Positions 46,576 through 56,284 of a stretch of 64,000 bases of DNA are shown here, piece after piece (position 1 is the stretch's first letter; each line of letters starts with the position of its first letter). Source of the DNA: Lysobacterales bacterium 15-68-25 (GTDB lineage Bacteria > Pseudomonadota > Gammaproteobacteria > Xanthomonadales > Rhodanobacteraceae); NCBI GenBank assembly GCA_002279065.1, contig NCKB01000007.1, positions 1-64,000 of the forward strand. The letters are read 5' to 3'. A program made the translations under genes and the position numbers. The notes beneath the pieces were generated by a model. That model worked only from the letters and a program-made list of their open reading frames with translations. It ran no database searches and was not told the origin of the DNA.

Positions 46576-47955
46576 TCAGGTGCCAGCGCGGGGCAGGCTC
46601 ACGCGCACCGACAGGCCGCGCCCCCAGGGGGCATCCAGCAGTTCGATGGTGGCGCCGTGCAGTTCGGCCACGCGCTGCACGATGGACAGGCCCACACCGT
46701 AGCCCTCGTTGTGTCCGCCGGGTTCGCGATGGAAACGGGCGAACACCTCGGCTCGGCGTTCCGGGGGAATGCCGGGACCATCGTCGGTCACCTCGATCAG
46801 CACGGCGGTTCCGGTTTGCCCCAGCGCGAGCAGCACATGGCCTCCCGTGGAGACGTGGCGCAGGGCGTTGTCCACCAGGTTACGGATCAGCGCCAGCAGG
46901 CCCGCGGCGTACCCGCTGACCACCAATCGCGCCTCGGGCACCTCCAGCGAGACCTCGACGCGCCGCTCGGCGATCACCGGGGCCATTTCCTCGATCACCT
47001 CGCCGGCCAGCGGCACCAGGTCGACCATTTCGCGGGGACGGTCGGCAGTACCGGCCTCCAGTCGGGCGAGCACCAGCAACTGTTCCACCCGTCGCGCCAG
47101 GCTGCTCAGCGCCTGCTGCGCCTGCCCGAGCGCGGCGTCGGCGTCGGCCGGATCGGCATTGCCTATCGCGCCTTCCACGCTGATCAGACTGGTAGTCAGT
47201 GGCGTGCGCAACTCGTGCGCCACGTCGGCGCTGAAGCGACGCTCGCGTTCCAGCGCGTCCTCCAGCCGCTCGAGCTGGGTGTTCAGCGCCTGCACCACCG
47301 GGTACAACTCGGTCGGCGCGGCATCGAGCGCCACCGGCTCGCGGCTGCCCGGTGCGCGCGCGGCCAGCCCTCGCGCCAGCCGGTCCAGTGGACGCAGGCC
47401 GCGGCGCACCGCCCAGCCCACCAGCAACGCGATCAGCGGCAGGCCGACCAGCACCAGCAGCGCATGGTCCAACCACAGCGCGCGCAGGATGTCGTGGCGG
47501 CTGTCGTAGCGCTCGCCCGCCAGGATGCACACGCCCGCCTGCGCGTCGCAGGTGCGGTAGGTACGCCAGCGGTAACCCATCCAATCGATGTCGGCAAAGC
47601 CGGCCGCCGCCGCGGCGCGCACCGGCAGGGCGGAAAAATTCGAGGTGGCCAGCCGCACCCGTCCGTCGCGATCGATCACCTGGAAGGCGACCTCGGACTC
47701 GAAGGTATGCCGGGATTGCGGCAGCGTCATCGCCCGCCGGTCCGGCGCCTGCGGGGCGCCGGTCAGCGCATCGACGCCAGCGCTGCGGACCATCAGCTGC
47801 AGCACGTGCGCGGCCTGCGCCAGCCGGCCGTCGGCCAGTTCGTCCATCTCGCGCAGCGTGATGCGCATGCTGAACATGCCCAGCGGCACCAGCACCGCGA
47901 CCAGCGCGCCGATCACCAGCCAGCGCAGGCGCCAGCGCAGGCTCGACGGCTTCAT
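46576..47955 (-). CDS. sensor histidine kinase (QseC/PmrB-like)
   Basis: A 459-residue inner-membrane kinase: TM1 (RWLVIGALVAVLVPLGMFSM), a ~130-residue periplasmic sensor with a Cys pair (RTCDAQAGVCIL), TM2 (ALLVLVGLPLIALLVGWAV), HAMP-like segment, HisKA (ERRFSADVAHELRTPLTTSL) and HATPase (LIRNLVDNALRHVSTGG; VTDDGPGIPP; EGYGVGLSIV). ATG 47955 overlaps the response regulator stop by four bases. The periplasmic part and neighbourhood suggest sensing of cations or toxic compounds exported by the divergent RND system; this is inference. Confidence 0.92.
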   Translation of the reverse strand: MKPSSLRWRLRWLVIGALVAVLVPLGMFSMRITLREMDELADGRLAQAAHVLQLMVRSAGVDALTGAPQAPDRRAMTLPQSRHTFESEVAFQVIDRDGRVRLATSNFSALPVRAAAAAGFADIDWMGYRWRTYRTCDAQAGVCILAGERYDSRHDILRALWLDHALLVLVGLPLIALLVGWAVRRGLRPLDRLARGLAARAPGSREPVALDAAPTELYPVVQALNTQLERLEDALERERRFSADVAHELRTPLTTSLISVEGAIGNADPADADAALGQAQQALSSLARRVEQLLVLARLEAGTADRPREMVDLVPLAGEVIEEMAPVIAERRVEVSLEVPEARLVVSGYAAGLLALIRNLVDNALRHVSTGGHVLLALGQTGTAVLIEVTDDGPGIPPERRAEVFARFHREPGGHNEGYGVGLSIVQRVAELHGATIELLDAPWGRGLSVRVSLPRAGT

Positions 47956-48617
47956 GCCGGCTCCCGCGGCATCATGTAGCCGAAGCCGCGCACGGTCTGC
48001 ACCGCGTCGGCGCCGAGCTTGCGGCGCAGCGAGTGCATCAGCACCTCCAGCGCGCCGCGCCCGACCGCGTTGTCGAAGCCGTAGATGGAGTTCTCCAGCG
48101 TTTCGCGCCGCACGATGTGGCCGGCGCGCTCCATCAGTGCCTGCAGCAGAGCGAACTCGCGCCGGGTGAGGTCCAGGCGTTCGCCGCGATAGCTGACCTC
48201 CGCGGTGGCCAGGTCCATGCTGATCGCCCCCACCTCCAGCCGGTTCGCCGCCACGCCATGGTGGCGGCGCGAGACCGAGCGGATCCGCGCGGCCAGCTCG
48301 TCGAGGTGGAACGGCTTGACCAAGTAGTCGTCGGCGCCGGCGTCCAGTCCGCTGACCCGGGCCTCCACGCTGTCGCGGGCGGTCATCACGATCACCGGCG
48401 TGGCGACCTTCTGCCGGCGTGCCTCGCGCAGCACTTCCAGCCCGTCGCGGCGGGGCAGGCCCAGGTCGAGCAGCACCAGGTCGGCGCTGCCGTCGGCCAG
48501 GCCGGCGATCGCCGACTGGCCGTCGCGCAGCCAGGTGACCGTGTACGCGAGCCGCTCCAGCGCCCGCTGGATCGCGGCGCCGAGCTGCGGATCGTCCTCG
48601 ACCAGAAGGATGTGCAC
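47952..48617 (-). CDS. OmpR-family response regulator (QseB/PmrA-like)
   Basis: A 221-residue regulator. Receiver domain with Asp8/Asp9, phospho-acceptor Asp51 (VLLDLGLPRRDG) and Lys in DDYLVKPFHLDEL; winged-helix DNA-binding domain (LDLTRREFALLQALMERAGH; VLMHSLRRKLGADAVQTVRG). The start is GTG 48617 with GAGGG upstream, which gives the standard length; the frame reaches 48665. It is coupled to the kinase and divergent from the RND operon, with a PmrA-box-like repeat between, so it probably controls that operon. Confidence 0.92.
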   Translation of the reverse strand: MHILLVEDDPQLGAAIQRALERLAYTVTWLRDGQSAIAGLADGSADLVLLDLGLPRRDGLEVLREARRQKVATPVIVMTARDSVEARVSGLDAGADDYLVKPFHLDELAARIRSVSRRHHGVAANRLEVGAISMDLATAEVSYRGERLDLTRREFALLQALMERAGHIVRRETLENSIYGFDNAVGRGALEVLMHSLRRKLGADAVQTVRGFGYMMPREPA

Positions 48618-48676
48618 GCGTTGCCCTCGTCTGTCCCACATCGTTGCGGCGATCCGGGAAACCATGCCGCATCAAC

Positions 48677-48693
48677 CTTCGAACAAGCTTAAT
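48677..48693. promoter_or_regulatory. PmrA/QseB-box-like direct repeat
   Basis: CTTCGA, five bases, CTTAAT: the 11-base period of PmrA-type boxes (YTTAAK-N5-YTTAAK), with the second half matching better. It lies between the divergent regulator and TolC-like genes. Binding is inferred. Confidence 0.4.
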
Positions 48694-48776
48694 GCCGGCC
48701 CGGGGCCCGACCTGCAGCTAAGGTGATCCGAAGACAGGCCCGCTAGCGTGACCGTTTTCGATCGCAGACACCACGC

Positions 48777-50159
48777 ATGCCCCGTTCCGCCTCTGCGCCA
48801 CCGATGGCCCGCCTGCCCTGGCTGCTGGTCGCCGCGCTGCTCGCCGGTTGCGCCAGCTACCACGCCCGGCCGCTGCCGGACCAGGCTGGGGCGCGCCGCG
48901 TCGCCGACCTAGACGCACCCGCGCCGCCGCGTTGGCTGCCGGCGCATCGCTTCGATCCGTCCGACGGGCTGGACGTGACCGAGGTAGCGACGCTGGCCGT
49001 CGCCAACGACCCGGACCTGCGCACGCAGCGCGACGCGCTCGGCATCGCCCGCGCCCAGGCCTTCGCCGCCGGGCTGCTGCCCGACCCGCAGTTCGACGCC
49101 TCGATGGACTTCCCGCGGCACGGCGGTGCAGGTCTCACCAACGCCTTCGGCCTCGGGCTCAGCGCCGACGTCACCGCCCTGCTGCTGCGCTCCTCGCGCG
49201 TTGCGGCGGCGCGCCAGCAGGCGCGGCAGGTCAACCTCGACCTGCTCTGGGCCGAGTGGCAGACCGTGGCGCAGGCGCGCCTGCTGTTCGACCAGGTACA
49301 GGCGCTGCGCGCAAAGCAGACCGCACTCGACGCCGAACAAACCGCGCTGGCGCCGCTGGACCAGCGCGTGCAGGCCGCCCTGCGTGCCGGCAACCTCACC
49401 CACGACCAGGCAAGCGCCGGGCTCAACGCCCTGTCCGACGTGCGCCAACAACTGGCCGACAACGCGCTGGCCCTGCATCAGGCAGACAGCGACCTGCACC
49501 ACCTGCTGGGACTGGCACCCGAGGCGCCGCTGGACCTGGTCGGGCCTGCCTATGACACGATGCCCACGACGAAGCAGATCGACGCCGCGCTGGCCGCGCT
49601 GCCGCAGCGGCGCCCCGACCTGCTCGCGCTGCAGGCCGGCTACGCGGCGCAGGAGGCTTCGCTGCGCGGGGCAATCCGCGCGCAGTTCCCGGCGATCACG
49701 CTGGGCGCGAACACCGCGCGCGACACCAGCGCGGTCTACACCAATGGCGTGAGCCTGGGCATCACGCTGCCGCTGTTCGATCGCAACCGCGGCAACATCG
49801 CGATCGAGACCGCCACCCGCGAGCAGCTGCGCGACGACTACCGCAGCCGCCTGCTCGCCGCGCACGGCGACATCCGCCACCTGCAGGCCGACCTGGCCAC
49901 GCTGGACGCGCGGCTGGCCACACTGACCGACCACGCGCGCTCGCTCGACGCCGGCCGCAGCGCTGCCGAAGGCGCCTTCGCCCGCGGCGACCTCGACTGG
50001 CCTACCTACCTCAGCCTGCGCGGCAACGCGCTGGCTGCCGACCTCGCCCTGATCGACCTGCACCAGCAGCGCGGCACCGACGCCATCGCGCTTGAGGCGC
50101 TACTCGGCAACACCGCCCTGGCCTCCAATTCCGACGACCGCAAGGCCGCCACGCCATGA
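48777..50159 (+). CDS. TolC-family outer-membrane efflux lipoprotein
   Basis: A 460-residue outer-membrane channel protein. A lipobox sits at VAALLAGC (LAGC). The two TolC-type halves are seen as long alternating coiled-coil segments: ATLAVANDPDLRTQRDALGI and ARAQAFAAGLLPDPQFDASM in the first, RPDLLALQAGYAAQEASLRG and AQFPAITLGANTARDT in the second. It forms the exit duct of the RND pump encoded next; its stop overlaps the adaptor start by four bases. The SD is poor, and ATG 48804 is another possible start. Confidence 0.9.
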   Translation: MPRSASAPPMARLPWLLVAALLAGCASYHARPLPDQAGARRVADLDAPAPPRWLPAHRFDPSDGLDVTEVATLAVANDPDLRTQRDALGIARAQAFAAGLLPDPQFDASMDFPRHGGAGLTNAFGLGLSADVTALLLRSSRVAAARQQARQVNLDLLWAEWQTVAQARLLFDQVQALRAKQTALDAEQTALAPLDQRVQAALRAGNLTHDQASAGLNALSDVRQQLADNALALHQADSDLHHLLGLAPEAPLDLVGPAYDTMPTTKQIDAALAALPQRRPDLLALQAGYAAQEASLRGAIRAQFPAITLGANTARDTSAVYTNGVSLGITLPLFDRNRGNIAIETATREQLRDDYRSRLLAAHGDIRHLQADLATLDARLATLTDHARSLDAGRSAAEGAFARGDLDWPTYLSLRGNALAADLALIDLHQQRGTDAIALEALLGNTALASNSDDRKAATP

Positions 50160-51238
50160 ATCCCAGACTCCCCCCGATCCGCCTCCTGCTGCTCGCCTCA
50201 CCGCTGCTGCTGGCCGCCCTGCTCGGCGCGTGCAACGCAAGCCCGGGCGGTGACGACGACGATGACGCCGCGCCCAGCGTGAAAGGTGTGGTCGCCGTGC
50301 AGACCGTGACGCCTGTCCGCGCCGCCTTCCACGCCACGGTGGAAGCCTGGGGCCGCGCGGTGGCCGATCCTGCCCGCTCGCGCACGCTCAGCCTCGGCCA
50401 CGGCGGTCAGGTGGAGGCGCTGGACGTGGCCCCGGGCCAGCGCGTGAAGCGCGGCCAGGCGCTGCTGGCGATCGCCCCCGATCCGGCCGCACGGGCCGCG
50501 GTAGCGCAGGCGCAGAGTGCGCTGACGCTGGCGAAGAACGAACTGCAGCGCACGCAGCAGCTCGCCAGCCAGCAGCTCGCCACGCAATCGCAACTGGCCG
50601 CCGCGCGCAAGAACCTCGCCGATGCCGAAGCTGCTTTGCAGGCGCAGCGTGCGCTCGGTGGCGGCGCGGCGCGCGAGACGCTGGCCGCGCCGGCCGACGG
50701 CGTGGTCACCACCATCTCGGTGGCTCGCGGCGAGCGCTTCGCCGCCAACGCGCCGCTGCTCGGCTTCGCGCCGGACCACGCGCTGGTCGCCGAACTCGGC
50801 GTGCCGCCGCCGGAGGGTCCGCGACTCAAGCCGGGCCAGACCATCGAGCTGGACAGCGTCTATGGCGGCGGCAAGCCGCTGACCGGCACCGTGACCGTGG
50901 TCGGCCAGGCTGTCGATCCACAATCGCACCTGCTGCCGGTGCGCGCCACCCTGCCGGCCGACGCCGCGCTGGCCGACGGCACCGCGGTGCACGCGCGCAT
51001 CCAGGTGTCGGACATCACCGCGTGGTCGGTGCCGCGTGCCGCCGTATTGCACGATGAACACGGCGACTACCTGTTCCAGGTCGAGGGCGACAAGGCGCAC
51101 CGCGTCGACCTCACCCTGCGCAGCGGCGACGGCGACCCGGTGGGTGTCGACGGCCCGCTCGATGCGAAGGCGAAGGTGATCGTGCAGGGTGTGTACGAGC
51201 TTTCCGACGGCGACCGCGTGCGCGAGGCATCGAAGTGA
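50156..51238 (+). CDS. RND efflux periplasmic adaptor lipoprotein
   Basis: A 360-residue membrane-fusion protein. A lipobox (LLAALLGAC) is followed by an acidic run GGDDDDDAAP, then the barrel-sandwich half (LGHGGQVEALDVAPGQRVKR), an alpha-hairpin (LTLAKNELQRTQQLASQQLA) and a beta-barrel (LAAPADGVVTTISVARGERF). It bridges the inner-membrane pump and the TolC-like channel. Coupled to both neighbours by four-base overlaps. The acid run near the anchor might bind metal but is not a known site. Confidence 0.92.
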   Translation: MNPRLPPIRLLLLASPLLLAALLGACNASPGGDDDDDAAPSVKGVVAVQTVTPVRAAFHATVEAWGRAVADPARSRTLSLGHGGQVEALDVAPGQRVKRGQALLAIAPDPAARAAVAQAQSALTLAKNELQRTQQLASQQLATQSQLAAARKNLADAEAALQAQRALGGGAARETLAAPADGVVTTISVARGERFAANAPLLGFAPDHALVAELGVPPPEGPRLKPGQTIELDSVYGGGKPLTGTVTVVGQAVDPQSHLLPVRATLPADAALADGTAVHARIQVSDITAWSVPRAAVLHDEHGDYLFQVEGDKAHRVDLTLRSGDGDPVGVDGPLDAKAKVIVQGVYELSDGDRVREASK

Positions 51239-54200
51239 ACCTGTCGCTGTGGATGCAGCGGCATCGGCGCTCGCTGCTGTTCCTCGCCCTGATGATGGCG
51301 CTCGGCGGGATTGCCAGTGCGTTCCTGATGCCGGTGGCGCTGTTCCCGAACGTGGCCTTCCCGCGCATCCAGGTCACGCTGGATGCCGGCGACCGTCCGG
51401 CCGACCAGATGGCGATCGAGGTGACCACGCCGGTGGAGGAAGCGGTGCGCCGCGTGCGCGGCGTGCGCGACGTGCGCTCGACCACCAGCCGCGGCAGCGC
51501 CGACATCGCGGTGCGCTTCGACTGGGGCGCGGACATGGCGCGCGCGCTGCAGGAGGTGAACGCGGCGGCCGGCCAGATCCTGCCGCAGCTGCCGCCGGGC
51601 ACCCGGCTCAGCACCCGGCGCATGGATCCCACCACCTTCCCGGTGCTGGCCTATAGCCTGCGCTCGCACACGCTCTCGCCGAGCCAGTTGCACGACCTGG
51701 CCGAGTACCAGCTGCGCCCGCTGCTCAGCGGCATCGACGGCGTGGCCCACGTCGGCGTGCAGGGCGGCGAAGTGGCCGAGTTCCACGCCGATGTCGATCC
51801 GGACAAGCTGCGCGCGTTCAACCTCAGCCTGGCCGAAGTGACCCAGGCGGTGGCGCAGGCCGCGACCATCGACGCGATGGGCCGCGTGTCCGACCACTAC
51901 AAGCTGTACCTGCTGCTGGCGAACAACCAGCCGCGCACCGTGCAAGCGCTGGAGGACGTTGTGCTGCGAGCCTCGCCCGCCGGCGTGGTGCGCCTGCGCG
52001 ACGTGGCCACGGTGCGGCTGGACCACGTGCCGCAGTGGATCAAGGTCAACGCCGACGGCCAGAACGCGGTGCTGCTGCAGGTCTACCAGCAGCCGGACGG
52101 CAACAGTGTGCAGATCGCCAAGGACGTGCGGCAGCGCCTGGCCGACTTCGCCCCGCAGATGCCGGCCGGCGTCACCGTGGCCAACTGGTACGACCAGACC
52201 CAGCTGGTGACCCACGCCGCCGGCAGCGTGCGCGACGCGATCCTGATCGGCGTGGTGCTGGCCGGGCTGGTGCTGTTCGTGTTCCTGCGCAACACGCGGG
52301 TGATCCTGGTCGCGCTGATCGTGGTGCCGGCGGTACTGGCGGTCACCGTGCTGCTGCTGCGCGTGCTCGGCATGAGCTTCAACATGATGACGCTGGGCGG
52401 CATGGCCGCGGCGGTCGGCCTGATCATCGACGACGTGATCGTGATGCTCGAGCACATCATGCGCCGGCTCGGCGGGGGCGCCGATGATGCGCAGGTGCAC
52501 GAGCGCATCGCAGGCGCGGCGTGGGAATTCACCCGCCCGCTGACCGGCTCCAGCGCGGCCACGGTGGTGATCTTCCTGCCGCTGGCCTTCCTCTCCGGCG
52601 TCACCGGCGCGTTCTTCAAGGCGCTGTCGCTGACCATGGCCAGCGCGCTGGTGATCTCCTACCTGCTGACCTGGATCGCGGTGCCGTTGCTGGCCGAACG
52701 CTTCCTCGACCGCAAGCACCGCAACGAACCGCCGCCCAGCCGCCTTGGCCGGCGCGTCATGGCCGGCTACGAGCGCACGCTGGCCGCGTCGCTGAAGCGC
52801 CCGGTGCTGGTACTGGCGCTGGTGGTTCCCTTGCTGGCGCTGGGCGGGCTGGCCTATGCGCGGGTCGGCACCGGCTTCATGCCGCAGATGGACGAGGGTG
52901 GTTTCATCCTCGACTACATCTCGCCACCAGGCACCTCGCTGGAGGAGACCGACCGCCTGCTGCGCCAGGTGGAGACGATCATCCGCGCCAATCCCTACGT
53001 CGACACCTATTCCCGCCGCACCGGCGCCCAGCTGGGCGGTGGCCTGACCGAGGCCAACGAAGGCGACTTCTTCGTGCGCCTGAAGAGCGGCTCTCGCCCG
53101 GATACCGAAACCGTGATGGCACAGGTGCGCCAGCAGGTGGAAGCCAAGGTGCCGGGCCTGGACATCGAGCTGTCGCAGCTGATGGAAGACCTGATCGGCG
53201 ACCTGGTCGCCGTGCCGCAGCCGATCGAGGTGCAGCTATACGGCGAGGATCCAACCCAGTTGAACGACACCGCCGGCAAGGTCGCCGCGCTGATCGGGAA
53301 GATTCCCGGCGTGGTCGGCGTGCGCAACGGCATCAACCCGGCCGGCGACGCGCTGGAGATCCACGTCGACCCCGCCCGCGCCGCACTGGCCGGACTGGAT
53401 CCGGCCGCCGTGGTGACCCAGGTCGACGCAGCGGTGGAAGGCACCGTGGCGACCCAGTTGCCTACCGAGGGCAAGGTGGTCGGCGTGCGCGTGCGGCTGG
53501 ACGAAAGCGCGCGACGCGACGTCGGGTCCATCGCCTCGCTGCCGATCCGCACCGCGAATGGTCATCACCTGCCGCTGTCCGAACTGGCCACGATCACCCC
53601 GGTGCAGGGCCAGCCGCAGATCACCCGCGACAACCTCAAGCGCATGGTCGCGGTCACCGGCCGCATCAGCGGTCGCAGCCTGGGTTCGGCGATCGCCGAC
53701 GTGAAGGCCGCGCTGCGCCAGCCGGGCGTGTTGCCGAAGGGCATGTTCTACCAGCTCGGCGGCCTGTACCGGCAGCAGCAGCAGGCGTTCCGCGGCCTGA
53801 CCATCGTGATGGTCGCGGCGATCGCGCTGGTGTTCGCCCTGCTGCTTTTCCTCTACGAGAGCTTCCGCGTCGCGCTGGCGATCCTGGCGATGCCGCTGCT
53901 GGCGCTGCCGGCGGTGTTCATCGGCCTGTGGCTCACCGGCATCGAGCTCAACATCTCCTCGATGATGGGCATGACGATGATCGTCGGCATCGTCACCGAG
54001 GTGGCGATCTTCTACTTCTCCGAACTGCAGCAGGCCGAGGCTGACGAAACGGCCGAACGGCTGCCGCTGCACGACGCCCTGCACCGCGCCGGCCACCACC
54101 GCACGCGGCCGATCCTGATGTCGACGCTGGCCGCGATCCTCACCCTGCTGCCGCTGGCGCTGGCGATCGGCCAGGGCTCGCAGATGCAGCAGCCACTGGC

Positions 54201-54300
54201 CATCGCGATCATCGCCGGCATGCTGCTGCAGCTGCCGCTGGTGTTGCTGGTGATGCCGGTGCTGTACGCGCTGCTGCAGCGCCGGCGCGTTTCGCCGTGA
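51235..54300 (+). CDS. RND efflux permease
   Basis: A 1021-residue inner-membrane proton antiporter with 12 helices and two large periplasmic loops. TM1 is LFLALMMALGGIASAFLMPV; the proton-relay TM4 reads GLIIDDVIVMLEHI with an Asp-Asp pair; TM10-11 carry NISSMMGMTMIVGIVTEVAI. The start is GTG 51235 within a GTGA overlap. The DD in TM4 is closer to drug-type (HAE) than to heavy-metal (HME) pumps, but the sequence is not typical of either. Substrate unknown; likely controlled by the divergent QseBC-like pair. Confidence 0.92.
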   Translation: MNLSLWMQRHRRSLLFLALMMALGGIASAFLMPVALFPNVAFPRIQVTLDAGDRPADQMAIEVTTPVEEAVRRVRGVRDVRSTTSRGSADIAVRFDWGADMARALQEVNAAAGQILPQLPPGTRLSTRRMDPTTFPVLAYSLRSHTLSPSQLHDLAEYQLRPLLSGIDGVAHVGVQGGEVAEFHADVDPDKLRAFNLSLAEVTQAVAQAATIDAMGRVSDHYKLYLLLANNQPRTVQALEDVVLRASPAGVVRLRDVATVRLDHVPQWIKVNADGQNAVLLQVYQQPDGNSVQIAKDVRQRLADFAPQMPAGVTVANWYDQTQLVTHAAGSVRDAILIGVVLAGLVLFVFLRNTRVILVALIVVPAVLAVTVLLLRVLGMSFNMMTLGGMAAAVGLIIDDVIVMLEHIMRRLGGGADDAQVHERIAGAAWEFTRPLTGSSAATVVIFLPLAFLSGVTGAFFKALSLTMASALVISYLLTWIAVPLLAERFLDRKHRNEPPPSRLGRRVMAGYERTLAASLKRPVLVLALVVPLLALGGLAYARVGTGFMPQMDEGGFILDYISPPGTSLEETDRLLRQVETIIRANPYVDTYSRRTGAQLGGGLTEANEGDFFVRLKSGSRPDTETVMAQVRQQVEAKVPGLDIELSQLMEDLIGDLVAVPQPIEVQLYGEDPTQLNDTAGKVAALIGKIPGVVGVRNGINPAGDALEIHVDPARAALAGLDPAAVVTQVDAAVEGTVATQLPTEGKVVGVRVRLDESARRDVGSIASLPIRTANGHHLPLSELATITPVQGQPQITRDNLKRMVAVTGRISGRSLGSAIADVKAALRQPGVLPKGMFYQLGGLYRQQQQAFRGLTIVMVAAIALVFALLLFLYESFRVALAILAMPLLALPAVFIGLWLTGIELNISSMMGMTMIVGIVTEVAIFYFSELQQAEADETAERLPLHDALHRAGHHRTRPILMSTLAAILTLLPLALAIGQGSQMQQPLAIAIIAGMLLQLPLVLLVMPVLYALLQRRRVSP

Positions 54301-54329
54301 ACCACTCCTACGCCCCGAGGAAACCGACC

Positions 54330-55358
54330 ATGTCCACGCTTCCGCGTACCGCCCTCGCCTTGCTGCTCGCCGGCGTTCTCGCGCCGGCCTACGCCGCCGG
54401 CACGGCCCCGGCCAAGCCGCTGCACGTCGTCGACCGCCTCGCGCTGGGCGGCCCCGGCGGCTGGGACTACCTCGCAGTGGACGCGCCACGCCACCACCTG
54501 TTCGTCAGCCGCGGCGACCGCGTGATGGTGGTCGACCTCGCCACCCGCAAACTCGTCGGCACCATCACCGGCACCGACGGCGTGCATGGAATCGCCTTCG
54601 ACCCGGCGCGCAAGGAAGGCTTCACCAGCGACGGCCACGCCGCGTCGGTCACCGTGTTCGACCTGGACACGCTCAAGGTGCTGGCGACGATCCGCGGCAC
54701 CGGCGAGAACCCCGACGCGATCGCCTTCGACCCCGCCTCCGGCCGCGTGTTCACGCTGAACGGCCGCGGCCACTCGGCCAGCGTGATCGATCCGGCGAAG
54801 CGCGCCGTGGTCGCCACCATCGCCCTGCCCGGCAAGCCCGAGTTCGCGGTGGCGGACGGCAACGGCCGCCTGTACGTGAACATCGAGGACAAGTCGGAGC
54901 TCGCCGAGATCGACACCGGCAGCGACAAGCTGCTGCGCACCTGGTCGCTGGCACCGTGCGAATCGCCCAGCGGGCTCGCGTTCGATGCCGCGCATCGCCG
55001 CGCCTTCTCGGTCTGCGACAACCGCGTCATGGCCGTATCCGACGTCGACCACGGCCGCGTGGTGACCACCGTGCCGATCGGCGAAGGCCCCGATGCCGCG
55101 GTGTTCGACCCGTCCACCCACACCGTCTACAGCTCCAACGGACAGAGCGGCACGCTGACGGTGGTGCACCAAGTCGATGCGGACCACTACACCGTGGCCG
55201 CCACCGTGCCGACGCAGAAGAGCGCGCGCACCATGGCGCTGGACCCGACCACGCAGCGCCTCTACCTGTCCGCCGCCACGCTGGGCAGCAAGCGCAACGC
55301 CCGCGGCTGGTCGATCGCCGAGCCGGGCAGCTTCGTGGTGCTGGAAGTGGCGCACTGA
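54330..55358 (+). CDS. YncE-like periplasmic beta-propeller protein
   Basis: A 342-residue exported protein (signal LALLLAGVLAPAYAAG) of the YncE/YVTN seven-bladed propeller class: repeats of about 40 residues such as VMVVDLATRKLVGTITGTDG, VTVFDLDTLKVLATIRGTGE and ASVIDPAKRAVVATIALPGK. GAGGAAA precedes ATG 54330, 30 bases after the RND stop, so it is probably the fourth gene of the efflux operon. Propellers of this class bind DNA, metals or proteins; here a role near the pump is a guess. Confidence 0.88.
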   Translation: MSTLPRTALALLLAGVLAPAYAAGTAPAKPLHVVDRLALGGPGGWDYLAVDAPRHHLFVSRGDRVMVVDLATRKLVGTITGTDGVHGIAFDPARKEGFTSDGHAASVTVFDLDTLKVLATIRGTGENPDAIAFDPASGRVFTLNGRGHSASVIDPAKRAVVATIALPGKPEFAVADGNGRLYVNIEDKSELAEIDTGSDKLLRTWSLAPCESPSGLAFDAAHRRAFSVCDNRVMAVSDVDHGRVVTTVPIGEGPDAAVFDPSTHTVYSSNGQSGTLTVVHQVDADHYTVAATVPTQKSARTMALDPTTQRLYLSAATLGSKRNARGWSIAEPGSFVVLEVAH

Positions 55359-55518
55359 GGCCACGCGGGACCTGACGCGCATCCGATATGCTGGACGGGT
55401 CGTAGGTTTGCGGCCGCGATGACGGCCCCGCCCCGACGTCGGGCCGCATCGCATGCGCGGGGCGCCGCACGCGCCCCGCCCAACCCCATCTTTCCCGATC
55501 AACCAGCGAGGCATCGCC

Positions 55519-56226
55519 ATGACGACTCATTCCGGTTCCACGGTCACCTTCAAGCGCCCCGACGGCAAGGACGTGCAGGGCTATCTCGCCACGCCGGCCC
55601 ACGCCGAGGGCGCACCCGCCATCGTCGTCATCCAGGAGTGGTGGGGCCTCAACGACCAGATCCGCGGCGTGGCCGACCGCCTCGCACGCTGCGGCTACCT
55701 CGCGCTGGTGCCCGACCTGTACCGCGGCAAGAGCACGGTGGAGCAGGAAGAAGCCCACCACCTGATGGAAGGCCTGAACTTCGCCGATGCCGCCACGCAG
55801 GACATCGCCGGCGCCGTCGCGTTCCTGCGCCAGCGCGCGCGCAAGGTCGGCATCACCGGCTTCTGCATGGGTGGTGCACTGACCCTGCTGGCGATGGGCC
55901 AGGGCGTGGCAGTCGATGCCGGCGCCGCGTGGTACGGCATGCCGCCGCTGGAGTACATCGACGCCGGCAAGATCACCGCGCCGGTGCTCGGCCACTGGGC
56001 CACGCAGGACGAGTTCTTCGCCATCGACAACGTCGACAAGCTGGAGGCCAAGCTCAAGGAAGCCGGCGTGCACGCCGAGTTCCACCGCTACCTGGCGCAC
56101 CATGCCTTCGCCAACGAGGAGGCGGTCGGCCCCGGCCGCATCGCCGCCACCCAGTACGACGCGGTGTGGGCCGCGCAGGCGTGGGACCGCACGCTCACCT
56201 TCTTCGGTCGCACGCTCTGGTCCTGA
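55519..56226 (+). CDS. dienelactone hydrolase family protein
   Basis: A 235-residue cytoplasmic alpha/beta hydrolase. Family blocks: AIVVIQEWWGLNDQIRGVAD (Glu), ALVPDLYRGK, ITGFCMGGALTLL (nucleophile Cys), APVLGHWATQDEFF (Asp) and RYLAHHAFANEEA (His), matching the Cys-His-Asp triad of dienelactone hydrolases. The substrate may be a lactone or an unrelated ester. GCGAGG precedes ATG 55519. It has a terminator-like stem after it and is probably monocistronic. Confidence 0.92.
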   Translation: MTTHSGSTVTFKRPDGKDVQGYLATPAHAEGAPAIVVIQEWWGLNDQIRGVADRLARCGYLALVPDLYRGKSTVEQEEAHHLMEGLNFADAATQDIAGAVAFLRQRARKVGITGFCMGGALTLLAMGQGVAVDAGAAWYGMPPLEYIDAGKITAPVLGHWATQDEFFAIDNVDKLEAKLKEAGVHAEFHRYLAHHAFANEEAVGPGRIAATQYDAVWAAQAWDRTLTFFGRTLWS

Positions 56227-56248
56227 TCGTTCCTTGATGCATCGACTC

Positions 56249-56284
56249 GCGGCCCGGGATGCGCGGCATCCCGGGCCGCTGCGT
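56249..56284 (+). terminator. terminator-like stem-loop after the dienelactone hydrolase gene
   Basis: GCGGCCCGGGATG (56249-56261) and CATCCCGGGCCGC (56267-56279) form a 13-bp perfect stem with a 5-base loop, then TGCGTTT. The rest of the 307-base gap to 56534 holds nothing I can name. Confidence 0.7.
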
